From positions 206,380,458-206,444,457 of the forward strand of contig BTPG01000003.1 in the NCBI GenBank assembly GCA_036245525.1: DNA of 64,000 nucleotides, given 5' to 3'. Source of the stretch: Semisulcospira habei. Lineage: Eukaryota > Mollusca > Gastropoda > Semisulcospiridae. The notes under the pieces are model-generated. The model was not told the origin of the DNA, searched no databases, and saw only the letters and a list, made by a program, of their open reading frames with translations. The translations under genes were made by a program, and so were the position numbers. This document shows, piece after piece, positions 46,439 to 60,984 of the stretch. Every line of letters begins with the position of its first letter. Position 1 is the first letter of the stretch.

Positions 46439-49400
46439 CTTGTGTATGGGGAGGCGGGGAAGTAGCGCAGTGGTTAAGGCGTCTGCCTCCAAAGCCAAAG
46501 GTGCGAGGTTCGATACCGGGTTCCGGCGTTGGATTTTTCTCCTCTGGTAAGTGTCACCGTCTGGGCAGTGGGCAGATGTTTACATCTGCACGGGACATAG
46601 ACGACCCCGGCCCCCACGAGTCCCCTGCTGCCTTGCAGGCCTGGCCGCTTGGCTGCGGAAAGGCTAAGGGAGGAAAACCCCTGACATCAAAGCCCCCGTG
46701 TCTCCGGGGAAGGCTTTTGAGCCAGAGACTAAGACAAGGACAGTCTGATATAAAACCTACGACCCGAGGACCTCGATGCCACCGTCCCAGCTTGCTAGGC
46801 CATGGCAAACGAACCAAGGGTTTAAAGGGTGGGGCCAGTACTGCGCACACTGCACTCCACCAAAAAGCTCCACCGCGCAGGCTTTAGGAAACGCCCACGG
46901 ACTATGACACTGAACTTTCCAAGTCCTGTAGCGACGGGCGAGTGGCGAAACGGCAGGTGAAAGATGTCACTGGAAGCCGCAGTCTCAAACCTGCATGCAG
47001 GCGGTTCAGGATATTGGTCGCCTGATGTTGACCTGGGGATGACAACGTCACTCGGCACACCCTGAACGACCAAGCAGCCTTCTCTAGGGACAGCACTGCT
47101 TGCTCCACACGGAGAGGGGCCTAGAAAAGGTGGCCTAACCAAAGCTCATCCCCTCGTAACCCCAGTTGGCTAGCCGCGGTCAACGGGCATCTTCTCATGC
47201 GGTCAGAAAACAAGAAAAAGCAATGGATCCACTCTCATGACGATCACGACCGGACTCAACGTAGTATGCTGCAACATCCGAACCATGCTCGACACAGCAG
47301 ACAGCGGACGCCCTGAACGTCTCTCCGCCCTCATTGCCCATGAATTGCGGAGGTTAAACATAGACATCGCCGCGCTCAGCGAAGTACGCCTTCCGGAGGA
47401 AGGCAGCCTCCAAGAACTTGGCACTGGCTACACCCTCTACTGGTCAGGCAGGCCTGCATCAGAAAGACGGCTCTCAGGCGTGGGCTTCATGGTCAAGACC
47501 CTCATTGCGACTAAGTTGGAAAACCTACCAACGGGTCACTCCGACCGCATCATGTCCATGCGCCTCCCACTGAGACACCAGCAATACGTCACCCTTCTCA
47601 GTGTGTACTCCCCAACCCTCCTGGCAGAGCCTGCAGAAAAAGACAAGTTCTACTCTGACCTGCGCAGCCTCCTGCAGAGCACCCCTGCAGACGACAAAGT
47701 CATCATCCTTGGCGACTTCAACGCCAGAGTGGGCCAAGACTCTGAAGCCTGGAAAGGAGTCCTCGGCAAGCATGGCGTTGGGAACTGCAATGACAATGGT
47801 CGCCTACTGTTGAAGCTCTGTGCAGAGCAGCAACTTGTCATCACCAACACTACTTTCCAGCAAAAGGACAGTCGAAAGACCACCTGGATGCATCCTCGCT
47901 CCAAGCACTGGCAACTTATCGACTATGTCCTAATGCGTCAGAGGGACCGCAGTGACGTCCTCCTCACCAGAGTGATGCCCAGCGCAGAGTGCCACACTGA
48001 CCACCGCCTTGTTCGCTGCAAACTTAGGCTCCGCCTCAAGCTGAAACCCAAGAAAGGCCCCCCCCCCCCCCCCCCAAGAAAAAGCTTGATGTTGCCAGCC
48101 TTCAGCGTGACGACAAGAAAGCTGCCCTTCAGGCCGATTTACAGCGCATGCTCAAAGACACAGCTGATCCAGCAGACTCCTCCCCTGAAACATTCTGGGA
48201 ACAACTGAAAACTCCTATTGTAAAATCCTCTGTGGAAGTCTTGGGCTTTGGTAGAAAGAGGAACAAAGACTGGTTTGACGAAAACGACGTAGAGATCCAG
48301 GAACTTCTAGCAAAAAAAGAGCCGCCCACCAGGGCCACCTAGCCCAGCCTTCCTGCCCCGTGAAGAAGTCTGCCTTCCGCCTCATCTGCAGCAGTCTCCA
48401 GCTCAAACTTAGAGAGCTCCAGAACAAGTGGTGGTCCAGACTCGCACAGAGGACCCAGCTCTGCGCTGACAACGGTGACTACAGGGGCTTCTACGAAGCA
48501 CTGAAAGCAGTGTATGGCCCTAGGCATCTGGTACAAAGTCCCCTGCGAAGCGCTGATGGACAGGCACTCCTCACAGATAATACTTCCATCTTGAACCGCT
48601 GGTCGGAATACTTTCAGGACCTCTTCGGCGCTGAGCGCACTGTTCAAGAAACAGTCATCCTTTAAATCCCACACCTTCCACTAAAGGTTGAATTGGACGA
48701 ACCGCCCACCGCCGAAGACACCCTTACAGCCATCCACCAGCTCAAGAGTGGCAAAGCAGCAGGCATTGACGGAATCCCGTCAGAGATCTGGAAACATGGA
48801 GGCCCAGCACTGCACAACAAGCTCCACGACCTCTTTCTCTGCTGCTGGGAAAAAGGAACACTACCAAAGGATCTCCGTGATGCAGTCATCATCACCCTGT
48901 ACAAGAACAAAGGAGAGAAGTCTGCCTGCTCTAATTATCGTGGAATTACCCTGCTGTCCATTGCCGGGAAAATTCTCGCAAGGTTGCTCCTGAATCGGCT
49001 GGTAACTGCCATCACTGACGACCACCTCCCAGAGGGCCAGTGTGGCTTCAGAGCCAACAGGAGTACCACCGACATGGTCTTTGTGCTGAGACAGCTTCAG
49101 GAGAAGTGCCGCGAGCAGAACAAAGGGCTGTACGTAACGTTTGTCGACCTAACAAAAGCGTTTGACATTGTGAGCAGGCAAGGTATGTGGCAGATCCTGG
49201 AGCGACTAGGTTGTCCACCAAAGTTCCTCAACATGATCGTCCAGCTCCACGAGGACCAGCAAGGCCAGGTCAGACTAAACAGTGACCTCTCAGAACCATT
49301 CCCCATTCGCAACGGAATGAAGCAAGGCTGCGTGCTGGCACCGACCCTCTTCACCATCTTCTTCAGTATGATGTTGAAGCAGGCCACAGTGGACCTCGAC

Positions 49401-50506
49401 GATGACGACGCAGTGTACATCAGGTATCGTCTCGATGGCAACCTGTTCAACCTCAGACGACTGCAGGCCCATACTATAACCCTAGACCAATTGATTCGTG
49501 AGCTGCTCTTTGCTGATGACGCTGCCCTCGTTGCACACACAGAGAGAGCCTTGCAGCGCATTACGTCCTGCTTCGCAGATGCCGCCCAGCTCTTTGGACT
49601 TGACGTCTGTCTGAAAAAGACAGAGGTCCTTCATCAGCCGGCACCCAAGGAAGAGCATCGCCCTCCCCACATCACCTTCGGCGAGTCCGAACTGAAGTCT
49701 GTACACCAGTTTACCTACCTTGGCTGCATCATCACGTCAGACGCCAAGCTGGACAAGGAGCTGGACAACAGGCTGGCAAAAGCGAACAGTGCTTTCGGGC
49801 GACTATTCAAGCGGGTGTGGCACAATCAACAGCTGAAAAAAGGCACCAAGATCAGCGTGTACAGAGCTGTCGTCCTCACCACCCTGCTGTACGGTTCCGA
49901 GTCCTGGGCCCTCTACCGCAGCCAACTACGACTCCTCGAACGCTTTCACCAGCGCTGCCTGCGTACCATCCTCAGCATTCACTGGAGTGACTATGTCACC
50001 AACGTCGAGGTCCTTGAACAGGCGGAAACTGTGAGCATCGAGGCTTTGCTGCTGCGGACACAGCTTCGCTGGGCGGGGCACGTCTCCAGGATGGAGGATC
50101 ATCGCCTACCCAAGATCACTCTGTTCGGCGAGCTCGCCACTGGACACCGAGACAGAGGGGCACCAAAGAAGAGATACAAAGACGGTCTCAAGAAGTCACT
50201 TAGTGCCTGCCAAATCGACCTCCGCCAGCGGTCTTCGCTTGCTGCGGATCGTGACACCTGGCGCTCCACCATTCACAAGGCAGCCGTCTCCTTTGAGGAC
50301 TCTCGCAGAGCTAACCTTAAAGACAAGCGGCTCAGAAGAAAAAAACAGAGTTGTCGTAACTCAGAACCCTGACCAGACCTTCCCCTGCAGCCACTGCGGT
50401 CGAACCTGCCTGTCCCGGATTGGACTCCGCAGCCACAAAAATGCCTGCAGACGACGTGGGCAAGCCCTATAGAATCTTCGTTCGCGAAGTCAAGCCAAAA
50501 AAGAGC

Positions 50507-50577
<71 letters not shown>

Positions 50578-50629
50578 TGTTTGTGAGTTTGTGTGTTTGC
50601 GTTTGTGTGTGTGTGTGCTTGTGTTTGTT

Positions 50630-50660
<31 letters not shown>

Positions 50661-50736
50661 TTGTGTGTGTTTGTGTGTGTATGTTTGTGTTTGTGTGTGT
50701 GTTTGTGTGTGTGTTTGTGTGTGTGTTTGTGTTTGT

Positions 50737-50779
<43 letters not shown>

Positions 50780-53700
50780 TGTTTTTTTTTTTGTTTGGGC
50801 GGAGGGTGTGTGTGTGTGGGGGGGGGGGGGGGGGGCAGTAAAAAAGCGCTCCCGATAGCCAAAGGGTTAAGATTCTGTTTTGCTTATTCCGAAGTGTGCT
50901 TTTCTTTTTCTTTGCTTTGGTTTCCTTCTCAATGTTTTTTAGAGTGTATTTGTCAATACTTCCCACGCGAATGCATCACTCATGTCGTGGGTACTGGAAC
51001 AAAATTAACTTTTTAGCTTCCATTTTATTACCTTGGGCCGCGATGTAGGACTTGTCTGAAATGTAACCCTGAAACAGAATATAATACATTTTAACGAGTA
51101 ATATTTTTTAAAAAAAATTACAGACTGGCCTCTAAAATTCACTTATTGCAACTCAACAGAACTGTCTTCTTTGATAGAGAACAGAAAAAAATACTGAGGG
51201 CATAAACATCATGAAACTCTTTTGTCGTTCCGAGCTTGCTACCGTAGCAGCAAAATGCCTTTGGGCCCACTTGGGCCGCAGTGGGCCCGAGGACCATTAC
51301 CTACTGGTAATGTGAATGAACCAGAACGAACGGCTGAATCATACTGTGCTTGATCTGACAATGAAACGCGGTTTCTTACCCTGATGTGGCTGGCGTTGAT
51401 ATAGTCATTGGTCAGCCCCTGGAGAACCACACGGTTTGCGTCATCTGTAACAGTGACATTGAAAAGCAATACCGCCTCCATAAATTGTGGGCAGCTGGGT
51501 GCAACAGATCGTAAAGAGTTCGACTCTCGTGAAAAAATAGCCGGTTTGAATCTAGATATTCCATACATAGTGTGTAATCGTGTAAAATTTTCTTCGTGGT
51601 GGGTAAAAGCCGTTGACCCCTAAACGTTTAACGTTTTTCATAACGTATACGTGCGTAAAGGTCTATAAATGTTGTGACAGAGCAAGTCTAGCTTTGAATA
51701 TGGGCGGCCCGTGGCGCAGCGGTAAAAGCGCCTGCCACCAATGCTAGAGGTCCAAAGTTCAATACCCAGTTCCGGCGTCGGACTTTTCTCCTCTAGTAAG
51801 TGTCACCGTCAATTCGGGCGGACCGTCGGGGGTTCTTTCTCCGGGTACTCCGACTCTTCCTCCCCCCGACTTTGGTATCAATTTCAGCCCACTTAAACAC
51901 ATTTAAAATATAAACGATTTGAATTTCCAAAACGTCAGTAGCTCGCTTGAGCTTGCCCTTAGCACCACGTAAATGTTCTGTGTTTATGTACAGTGTGTGA
52001 GTGAATGCGTGTGATTCACGTAAGCGTGCTTGTTGGGTTCATTTCGCGGCGGCGCTTTGAGCCGTTTTTCACTTGGGATAAAGCGCCTATTTAATGCGCT
52101 GATTTATTATTTATTATTAATAAAAACAAAATGTAATTTGTTTGTGCATGCAGCCATCGGTTCTGCACATATTATCGATGGCACAAGGGGGTAAAAGAAG
52201 AATGGTTAACAGCTGCAAGATACATGGCACTCAGAACTTGTATTATCGATACACTTATTCAGTCAGCTTGGGAGAATATTCCAATAAGAGCGTGTGACTT
52301 ACACGGTAGGATGGAATTGTTGAAGCGGTTTTTTGGACGATTTTCTTTCCTCGATCCGATGATACAGTCTCGCTGGTGCCCCGCAAGCAGTTTCTAAAAT
52401 AACAATCTAAAACATTATTTTATTTGCATTACACTAACCCCTTCCCTGCCACTGTACGTACATGTTTGTTTCTGAAATCTGTGTTATGAGCCACAACCGT
52501 GCAAGAAACATGAATACAAATTGGTCTCAAAAAGAGGCCTAGATCCTTATGAGTCCCCTCAGTCGCGGGGGCTCATGAGGATCTGTGTCTCTTGGAATTC
52601 GATCGTGTTCACTTTTTTCGGCAATAAAGGGGTTAATAATGACATTTGTAAAGGCAGTACACTGGCATAGAAATGTTTAAATGATGTACAACTGGAAACA
52701 CATTATAAAGGCAAACGTTAAAGTGTGCTATACAATCCATGGTGTGCGTGCTAGTCTGTGATTTCAGACCTTACTGCTTAAGCCGTAAGGTCTAACATCA
52801 CAGACTAGCACACCAGAATTTGAACAAGCATTGGAGAGCCAGACAGACAGACAGACAGACAGACAGACAGGCAGAGATAGAAAGTGACTTGAACCTCAAA
52901 CTCTCCATCCAATGTGTGTCCGCGTAGTTTGTCCAGCAGGTATTGCTGCACGCGGTCAAGGCCAAGGGTCACCGCCTGTGACGTCATATAAATGACATCA
53001 TTGTAGTAAGCAGTCTTTGCGGCCCGGATGTCGTCAGCAGTTTCCACGTCATCCACTGCATCAGCCGAGGACATTCGTGCTGGTGTGGAAGAGCTGGGCG
53101 CTTGATCAGTTGGAAATGTAACATTGCGTGCAGGTGCGGGAGTGCTGTTAACAAGGGATGGTCCTGGTAGCTCGGGTGTAGTGGGCACAAAGTCTCCTTT
53201 GGGCCTGATGTTCTCGTAGACAGCTCCATGTGTCTTTGGCTTGGGCATCAGCTTCGGCTTTACAACGGCAACTGGCTTCGACTGGCGATTCTCTGGAATA
53301 ATTATTTTGTTTTTATAGTAAAAAGGACCTAGTAATTCTACGATACACGCGTCAGTTGTAGCTGGTATAGGCCGCTTGACATCGGAACCCACAACGTTTT
53401 TGCCAAATATCTCCGCAAAAAAAAAGACTTTTCTGTACAACGTAAAGAACAAATATCATTTAATGTCAGGTAACCTAATATGGATAGTTTTACTGAAGTG
53501 ATATGATTTGTCGATTTTGCTCTAAAGTCGTAAAAAGAAAAAAGATCAAATCAAATAACAAGAACATGCCATTTTCAATACTCTAAATAGAGCTCCGGCA
53601 GATTTCAATATCGAGGGAAAGCATGCATACTTCATGTATGCCTGCTCTGTTTCAGGTTTGAAAACTTGGGCCAATTCACATGAAATGAATCTTTCTTATA

Positions 53701-55005
53701 CTTGGCTAATTATATCTTGGGCACACTTAGGGATGAAAATTCAGCCAATTAATGAAAAAAATCCGAATTTTTACGACAGTGCAGCAAATCCGACACAATT
53801 TTCGAGCTTCTTAAAAGTAAATCGTATTGGGTCAACGGTCACTAAATGATACTTGTTTTGTGTATACAAAAAGTGGCTCTTTTCGGAGATAATTATTGCG
53901 AGAAACGTTGAGCGCTCCGTTGTCAAACGACCTTGTCAAACATGCCGTAATTGAGGAAAGGTTAAAGGGGATTGGGGGATGATAAAAAAGACTAAGAGCA
54001 AAGGCACACATTACAAATTATAGGATGATTCTTTTTTTATTAAAGGATTTGTTTCGCTATCTGTGAAGGGCCCGTATAATTATTTTCAATATTACAACCG
54101 ACATTCCTTAATCCATTCCTTTCCCATTGTATGTACATTATTGTTTCTGGAATCACTCCACGACCAAAAGCAAAACCGTCCAAGAAACAAGGATACTAAC
54201 TGCTTCTGCAAGAGGCATAGATCCTTATGAGCCCCCCGCGACCGCGGGGGCTCATGAGGATCTATGTTTCTTGCATTTAGATAGTGCTCACTTTTTCTCA
54301 TCAGTGAGAGAGTTAAACACCACTTTTGCTCTTACTACCTCCCTGCTCAGCGACGTCAGCAGGTGAATCCTCCAGGTCCCCGGCGTTCTCATACACAGTG
54401 TTCACGTGACCAGTCGGCGCGTCACGTGCTGTTTCAACCACTCTCGCTCTGTCGGGTTTCTTCGCAGAGTTCGATCGTCTTCGCCTGGAACACAGCTTGT
54501 CTATTAAAATAATCCATTAACTCATTCTACCCCAACACCGAAATTGCCGTTGTCCTCTGAAGACTGCACTCTAGTGCAGGACACAGATCGACTATGATAA
54601 GGGTAATGCCAGAATAGCTTGGCGCCCATAGGCGCCAAGCTATTCTGGCATCACCCTTGAACTATCATGGTCGATCCTTATCTTGCTGTGGTGTGTCTGG
54701 GGTAGAATGAGTTAAGTGTCACCGGTGGCAAATTGTGATTGTGAAATCGCCACCAATCGAAGGATACACCCGCTGCATGCACAGGGGGATTAACACAAAG
54801 CTTCATTTTGTTATTCCTATTTCAACATAGCAACATTTTGTAAATGTGGCTCGGTGAAGCGCATTCCGAAGCATGCACATGACGTCATGGGCGTGTGGGC
54901 CCAACATTCTGGCAGAGAAGTAACAAGATAAAAGTGGCATCACGTCTAGCTACGCAAACCTTGCTGGAAAACGTGCTTGTGACGCTAAACGCCGTGTATG
55001 TGTGT

Positions 55006-55064
<59 letters not shown>

Positions 55065-57984
55065 TGATATTCTGCGTACAATATTGTTCCTTTTCAACTT
55101 TTTAAGTAATAATAATGGAAAACAAATATTATTGAGTAAATTAAACTTTGGGAACACAGTAATGTAAATAAATCAATCTGACTTTATTTCACCTACACAA
55201 GATGTCATCAAGCACGCCTGTAAATGTTACTGAAGTCTGAATACTCATTTACGAGAAAATGTCCAAGACTGACACAGAAAAGGAGGAAATAATTTTTGTT
55301 TTTAACTTAATTGATATTTCTCATATAGAAATATTAGACTGAATAAGGACCTTGAATTAATTCAAAATCCAGACATCTTAAATCGTTTGAGTGAAAAGTA
55401 TAGTGCATTAGAAATTTTCTGAAATTGCAATTTTCACGATTTGTTTGGCATTATTTTTAAAACTTTAAAAGTATTGAATCTTTTTTTATCAAAGAAAAAC
55501 AAAACAACTTCGCATTTATAGCCAAATGAGTCTTCATAAAACGTCTTTATTACATCAGCCTGCTTTTTGGCCCAACCCTCGGGCATGACAATGTCAAATT
55601 GTGATTTCGGCATCACAATTATTGTATGTTTAAAAACGGCTGAAGATATTTGAATCTGTATTCGAAAAAAAGGCAATCTTAATAATAATACCCGAACAAT
55701 TTTTCATAACAGTATTTACATTAACCTGTTGATTATCCCGGCTCTCGGGTATCACTGGGTCAAATCTTGACCTAAAATTTCTAGGTGTGTGAATCACAGT
55801 TAGAAAATTACCAAAAGTCTTTCTTTCTACGATGAGTAATGTAAACCATCAATTTAGTTACTGTGCATTGTTACAGTTACAGCATTGTCGCCTATGGCTT
55901 GGAGGGTTGGCTGGATGAGGGGCTGCACAATATTGTCCCAATAGTGCAGTCCAGTCAGGTTGCCTCGGATGACGTGAAGAGGGGTCCTCCCTTTCCTGCT
56001 GAAGCCCGCCCAGACCACGACTGAGCCTCCTCCGCAGCGATCCGCCTCTTGGACGCATCCATCCGTGCATCGCTCTCCCTGGCGTCTCCAGACCCTCACC
56101 CTGCCGTCGTTGAAGGACACAGTAAACAGTGACTCATCAGAAAACAGAACCTGAGTCCATTGGAGTCTTTTTCACCTCACATGTTGACGACACCAGGCAA
56201 CCCGGGCTCCGCGATGAGCTGGAGTGAGGGGCATTCTCACTGTTGCTCTGCATGAAGCCAGGTTAATTTTGCGCAGACGTCGGCAGACCGAGCTTCTGCT
56301 GACGTTAACATTTGCAGCTTGCATCAGTCGCAGAGTGGTTGACGTGACAGTTCGGTCGCGCAGAGCCGCCACACAGAGGTATCTTTCCTCCCTTCTGCTG
56401 GTGCAGCGCGGGCGTCCTGAGCAGGGTCGTCGTTCTGCTCTCCAGTTTCTTGGAATCGTGCCAGCAGCCTCTGTATCACTGAATGGAACACCCCAAGACG
56501 TCTCCCAACTTCTCGTCCGGAAATTCCATCCTGCTGCCATGCTAGCGCCCGGCCTAGATCTACTGGCGTTAGGCTTCGTCGTGTTGGCATGGTTATGAAA
56601 TTAACAATTATGAACCTACTGTACCGGTACTTTTAGCGAAACAGAAGTGCTCAGTGTTCACGACTGACCCCATTAGCACGTGCATCACAACTTAACCGAG
56701 TTTTTCCACCTGCCTGCCTTTGGTACGCTTGCCAATATCGCACAGCTTTTCACAAAAACTGACGATGTTTCATATGCATTTGACACGTTCGTGGAAATTG
56801 ATGAATTGTTGTCTATTGTTCACTGTACAGTGGACTGTCTAAGGTCAACTTGTAACGCATTTGGATCGAAAGAACATTGTATTTTATTAGCGTACTTGCG
56901 ACGATAAACCATGACACAAAAAGTGGGTTGGCCCTTAAGTTTGGACCATTAGTATACATAGTACAGCAGTTTCAAAGGTATTCTCTACACAATAATATAC
57001 TATTATCTAAATTTGGATTGTATAGGCCCGAAGGTTTTTTAGATATTGCCTAGGACACAATTTTGCACAAAACTAATATGGCCGTTGCGACCTTGGCCCT
57101 TAAGACAGTGAATAGATTCTGGTGTGCAACTATCTGTCGTCACAAAATATCACAATTTTCCATTTGGATCAAATCGTTTCGGTGTTTACAGTAAGTAGCA
57201 TCGCCTGGACAATGGCATACATTCTAAATGTAGCCGTTGTGACCTTGACGTTGACGAAAGTGACATGATCCTTGTGCGGGACAAACTGTACTGAGAAAAA
57301 AGTATCAACATGTGAAATTTGGAACAAACTGGCTTCATGGTTTCCGACATAATTATACGCTAGACAAACACTGCTTCTTATAACATTGTTTTATATTTGG
57401 AGCTCTTTGTGTTTCATAATAGGAACAAGATACCTCTCCAGGAAAATGTGTGCCCCCAAAGCAACAAAAAGAGAACCAAACGAATGCCGCTAGTTATCTG
57501 GTGTCCGTAGATTGCTTTTCATGACAAGAGTTGCCAAATTTTAAAACCACAAACAATAACGTTTTTTCGGCGTGTTTTCGTTTTCATCAAGCCTGACATT
57601 TTTGTACGGAAATAAGGCTCAGTAAAGTAGCTCTATATTACTGCACAGACAGAATTTGAAAACGTTATTCCGTTTCGACGGGAGCAAGGTGTTTCATAAT
57701 AGGCAATGTTTCATTGCAAGGGCTCCTCCCCTATATTATGCAAGTTGATGAATATTAATGTATTTGTTATACAATATATCAGTACATGAGTCAAAGAAAG
57801 GGAAATTTTATGGTGTGGTTACATGCATCCATATTTTCAGTTGCATGATGTTGTAAGGGGGTTGTGAATTATTTGGTTTGTGCTGGGATGCGCTGCAAAG
57901 CGTTATGCTGTTTAGTTTTGTTTCTTTTATTATTGTTATTATTATTTTATTGTTATTATTATATATTATTGTTAGTATTATTAT

Positions 57985-58018
<34 letters not shown>

Positions 58019-58107
58019 TTTTGTGTCTGACACATAGAGAAGCCATGGCATCGAGGCATTAACAGATTTGAAACAAAATGGCTGAATAATAAGTAGTACG
58101 CACACAC

Positions 58108-58139
<32 letters not shown>

Positions 58140-60847
58140 AATGTACACCTACGTGGATTATTCAGGAGCGTACGTGAGTTTACCTGACGAGAATGACGAT
58201 GACGACAGTGACCAGAGTGATGACAACGATACCACCAGCTACGGGTCCAGCAATTACGGCAACAGGTGGTTCGACACCAGTCTTCGCACCAACGTCTACG
58301 TTATCGGGTTTAGTAACTGGCATTACAGAGAATACATAAAATGTGCATTAGACTTATACCCCAAAATTGTTTATACATATTTCTTAGGAAGACAAACTAG
58401 TTCGGGATGCTTTACTGTACTGTACAAAGGCACAGCGGAGACGCCTGCAGGCGTGCTTACTCTTCCTTCACAGGATTATATTTTAAGATAATCTTAACAA
58501 TAAGGAGAACGGCTGGAGGACATAGAGATTATCCTTCCACATCGACATACTTTTGCAGAAAGGCATCAAGAAGTTGTCCTGGCAAGCTTGGCAGGATCCG
58601 TTGACATGGTGACATGATTGAGGGCCGTCTCTACAGAATCCACATTGTTCAATACAATTGACGCCATAAGTGCTTGTGTCGCATTCTGAAAATAAATACT
58701 ATATGTATGCTAATGTATATTGGTGAATAGTAACCGCTGCCCACGAGCAAGTAGCATCTACAGTGCACCATCCATATTAGACCACTCACTATTGTACCCT
58801 TGAATTAGACAGGATTCAGATCTTGGCTCAGTTTGTCCTGCGATGTTTAAACAAAAAGAAAATATAACAAGACACATACATATACTACTGTTTTTGGCAT
58901 TCTGTAAGACGGACTGCTCATATCCCTAAGATAAAGCAATAATGTGTAGACCATCGAAAGCCGATGATGTCGTCATTGTGCATGACTTCTATTTGTGGGT
59001 GCGGGTGTGGCTGGCCAAGCCAATCCTGGAGCCACACCTGCGAGCGCAATGGGGGCACTGGAACGTAGCTGTGGGGAGAGTCGACGCTGTCTTTCTGCGA
59101 GCTCTGGCACTGGTGATCTTTTCGCTCCAACTGTGTTCAAAGAGCGTACAGGCTTTCCTGGTTGCGGCACGCCAGCCAAATATGTCTTGCGCTTCAAGTT
59201 CATTTACCGGGAATACCCAGTACTTCAGGCTGTCTTTAATGCAGTCTTTGAAGCGTTTCTTTGGCCGTCCTTGCTTCCTGTGGCCTTTTTAGAGTGCGCC
59301 ATACAGGAGTTGGCGTGGCATGCGAGAATCATTAATGCGTATGACATGACCTGTCCAGCGAAGTTGTGTCTTTAAGATCAAGGCTTCAACACTCACTAAC
59401 CTTTATGCTTTATTTTTTACTGAATGACACTAGAAAATAAAGCATAAAGGTTACTTAATCATTGGTGTGTGCCGCTTTCGGTGTCATCTTGCCTAAACTC
59501 TCACCCCAAAGTGTACATCGGACATAAATACACTGCATACCAAATAATTAAGGAAAAAAATGGTCACCTTCGATTATTTGTTTCTTTATTTATCCTTGTT
59601 AAGTCTTTTCGATGTACAGACCCCCAGCTAACACGTTTCTGCGGGCGGAAATGTTTAGTACCCCGCTCTTGCGCCCGTTATCATCTGCCCCTCCATTACC
59701 CGCCCCGCTGCCCGCCCCTCTGTCTGGATTCCCGCCCCTATTGCCAATGTAGAGACTTTGGTCTCTTTGTTCGTCAGAGCAGAGACTGCCTTCCTGTCGG
59801 TCACTTTCATAACTCCTACTTTTCATGATCATCCAAATAAGATAAGCCCAAATCTGACTGACGTTTTGACCACAAACTCCGTCCTTTCTGTACGAGGCAC
59901 AGATTATCATGGGCCAGGGTAGATTCAGGAAGACATGACTTATATAGCCTATAAGAATATAAGTCACATCTAAGCCTCACTGTTGATAGACAAACGGAAA
60001 CCGCCCGCTCCAGGCTGCAAGAGGCACTATTGTACTTCTGAAAAGTCTATCACTTCTTAGGGCCAATTAAGCTACTATGGTCACATGTGTATCTTCGACT
60101 CTAGGTGCCAAGTGGCGCCCTTGTTTGAGGTCTCAAGTAGGGTTCTCGGTGTTAAACACAAACATTCAATTAATGGTAGGATCAGAACGTATAAGCCGCA
60201 AACCACTTCTGTCTAGAAGAAGAATTCCTTGTAAAATGCATAGATACTCATACATCTTTTGGCCAAAGAGGCGAATGATAATCGCAGGAGATCATGACAA
60301 TTTGTGTCTCTTGCTGTTATATGTCGGCTTTGTGTCGAGAATGCGTCGTCACTTGGAAATATGGGTTGACGGCAAGGAATACATAGCAACAGAAAGCTTG
60401 ATTTAAGCGTCTAGATTTAAATGACGATTTTTTTTTTCTGGATGAATGTGTTCTTGTAGTTTCTTTTACTTTTAGCACTCGCGAAGGCGCGAATGGGGGT
60501 ATCCTTGTGGCATTGACGATATCTCGGGTGTGATCCTAAAGATTTTATGGGAACAAAGCTTAAACATCGCAGAACATACTAAGGTACATTCCGAAGCCAG
60601 TCTAATTCGGTACGAAAGAGGGGGCGAGGGAGGGAGGATTAAAGGGACGGAAGCGGTTGGAGGGGGAAGAGGGTTGGGGGTGGGGGGGGGGATGAAAAGG
60701 GGAAGGGAGTTGGAGGGTGGGGGGTGGGGGGTGGGGGTGGGTTCTTACACTATTGTCTTTGGTACTATTTGAGGTTAACAGTATATCCGTACATTATGCC
60801 CCAAACCTGACTGCCTGCATGAATTCGTGCTTGTGTGTGTGCGTGTG

Positions 60848-60902
<55 letters not shown>

Positions 60903-60920
60903 GTGTGTGTACGTGTGTGT

Positions 60921-60984
<64 letters not shown>

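Larger units (their letters stand above)
46450..50472 (+). mobile_element. Nearly full-length LINE (endonuclease + RT + C-terminal zinc finger)
   Basis: Order: tRNA-like head (46452-46545), about 690-base 5' UTR, endonuclease 47237-48058, RT 48360-50372, Cys/His finger, then (GT)n. Frame breaks at the C-tract (48059-48076), near 48316, and a TAA at 48663 make it inactive. It lies antisense in an intron of receptor 2. Confidence 0.85.

Noticed and set aside
46452..46545. Genuine tRNA gene
   Set aside because: A and B boxes are present, but no complete cloverleaf or acceptor stem was found, and the same sequence continues into SINE body. Same verdict for 19139, 41272 and 51702.
55854..56600. 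Active Tc1/mariner transposase
   Set aside because: Several frameshifts, a stop, and loss of the C-terminal catalytic residues.
58141..58491. 116-residue + strand acidic frame
   Set aside because: It is the antisense of the receptor 2 transmembrane exon, which has matching phases, splice sites and a homologue in receptor 1.
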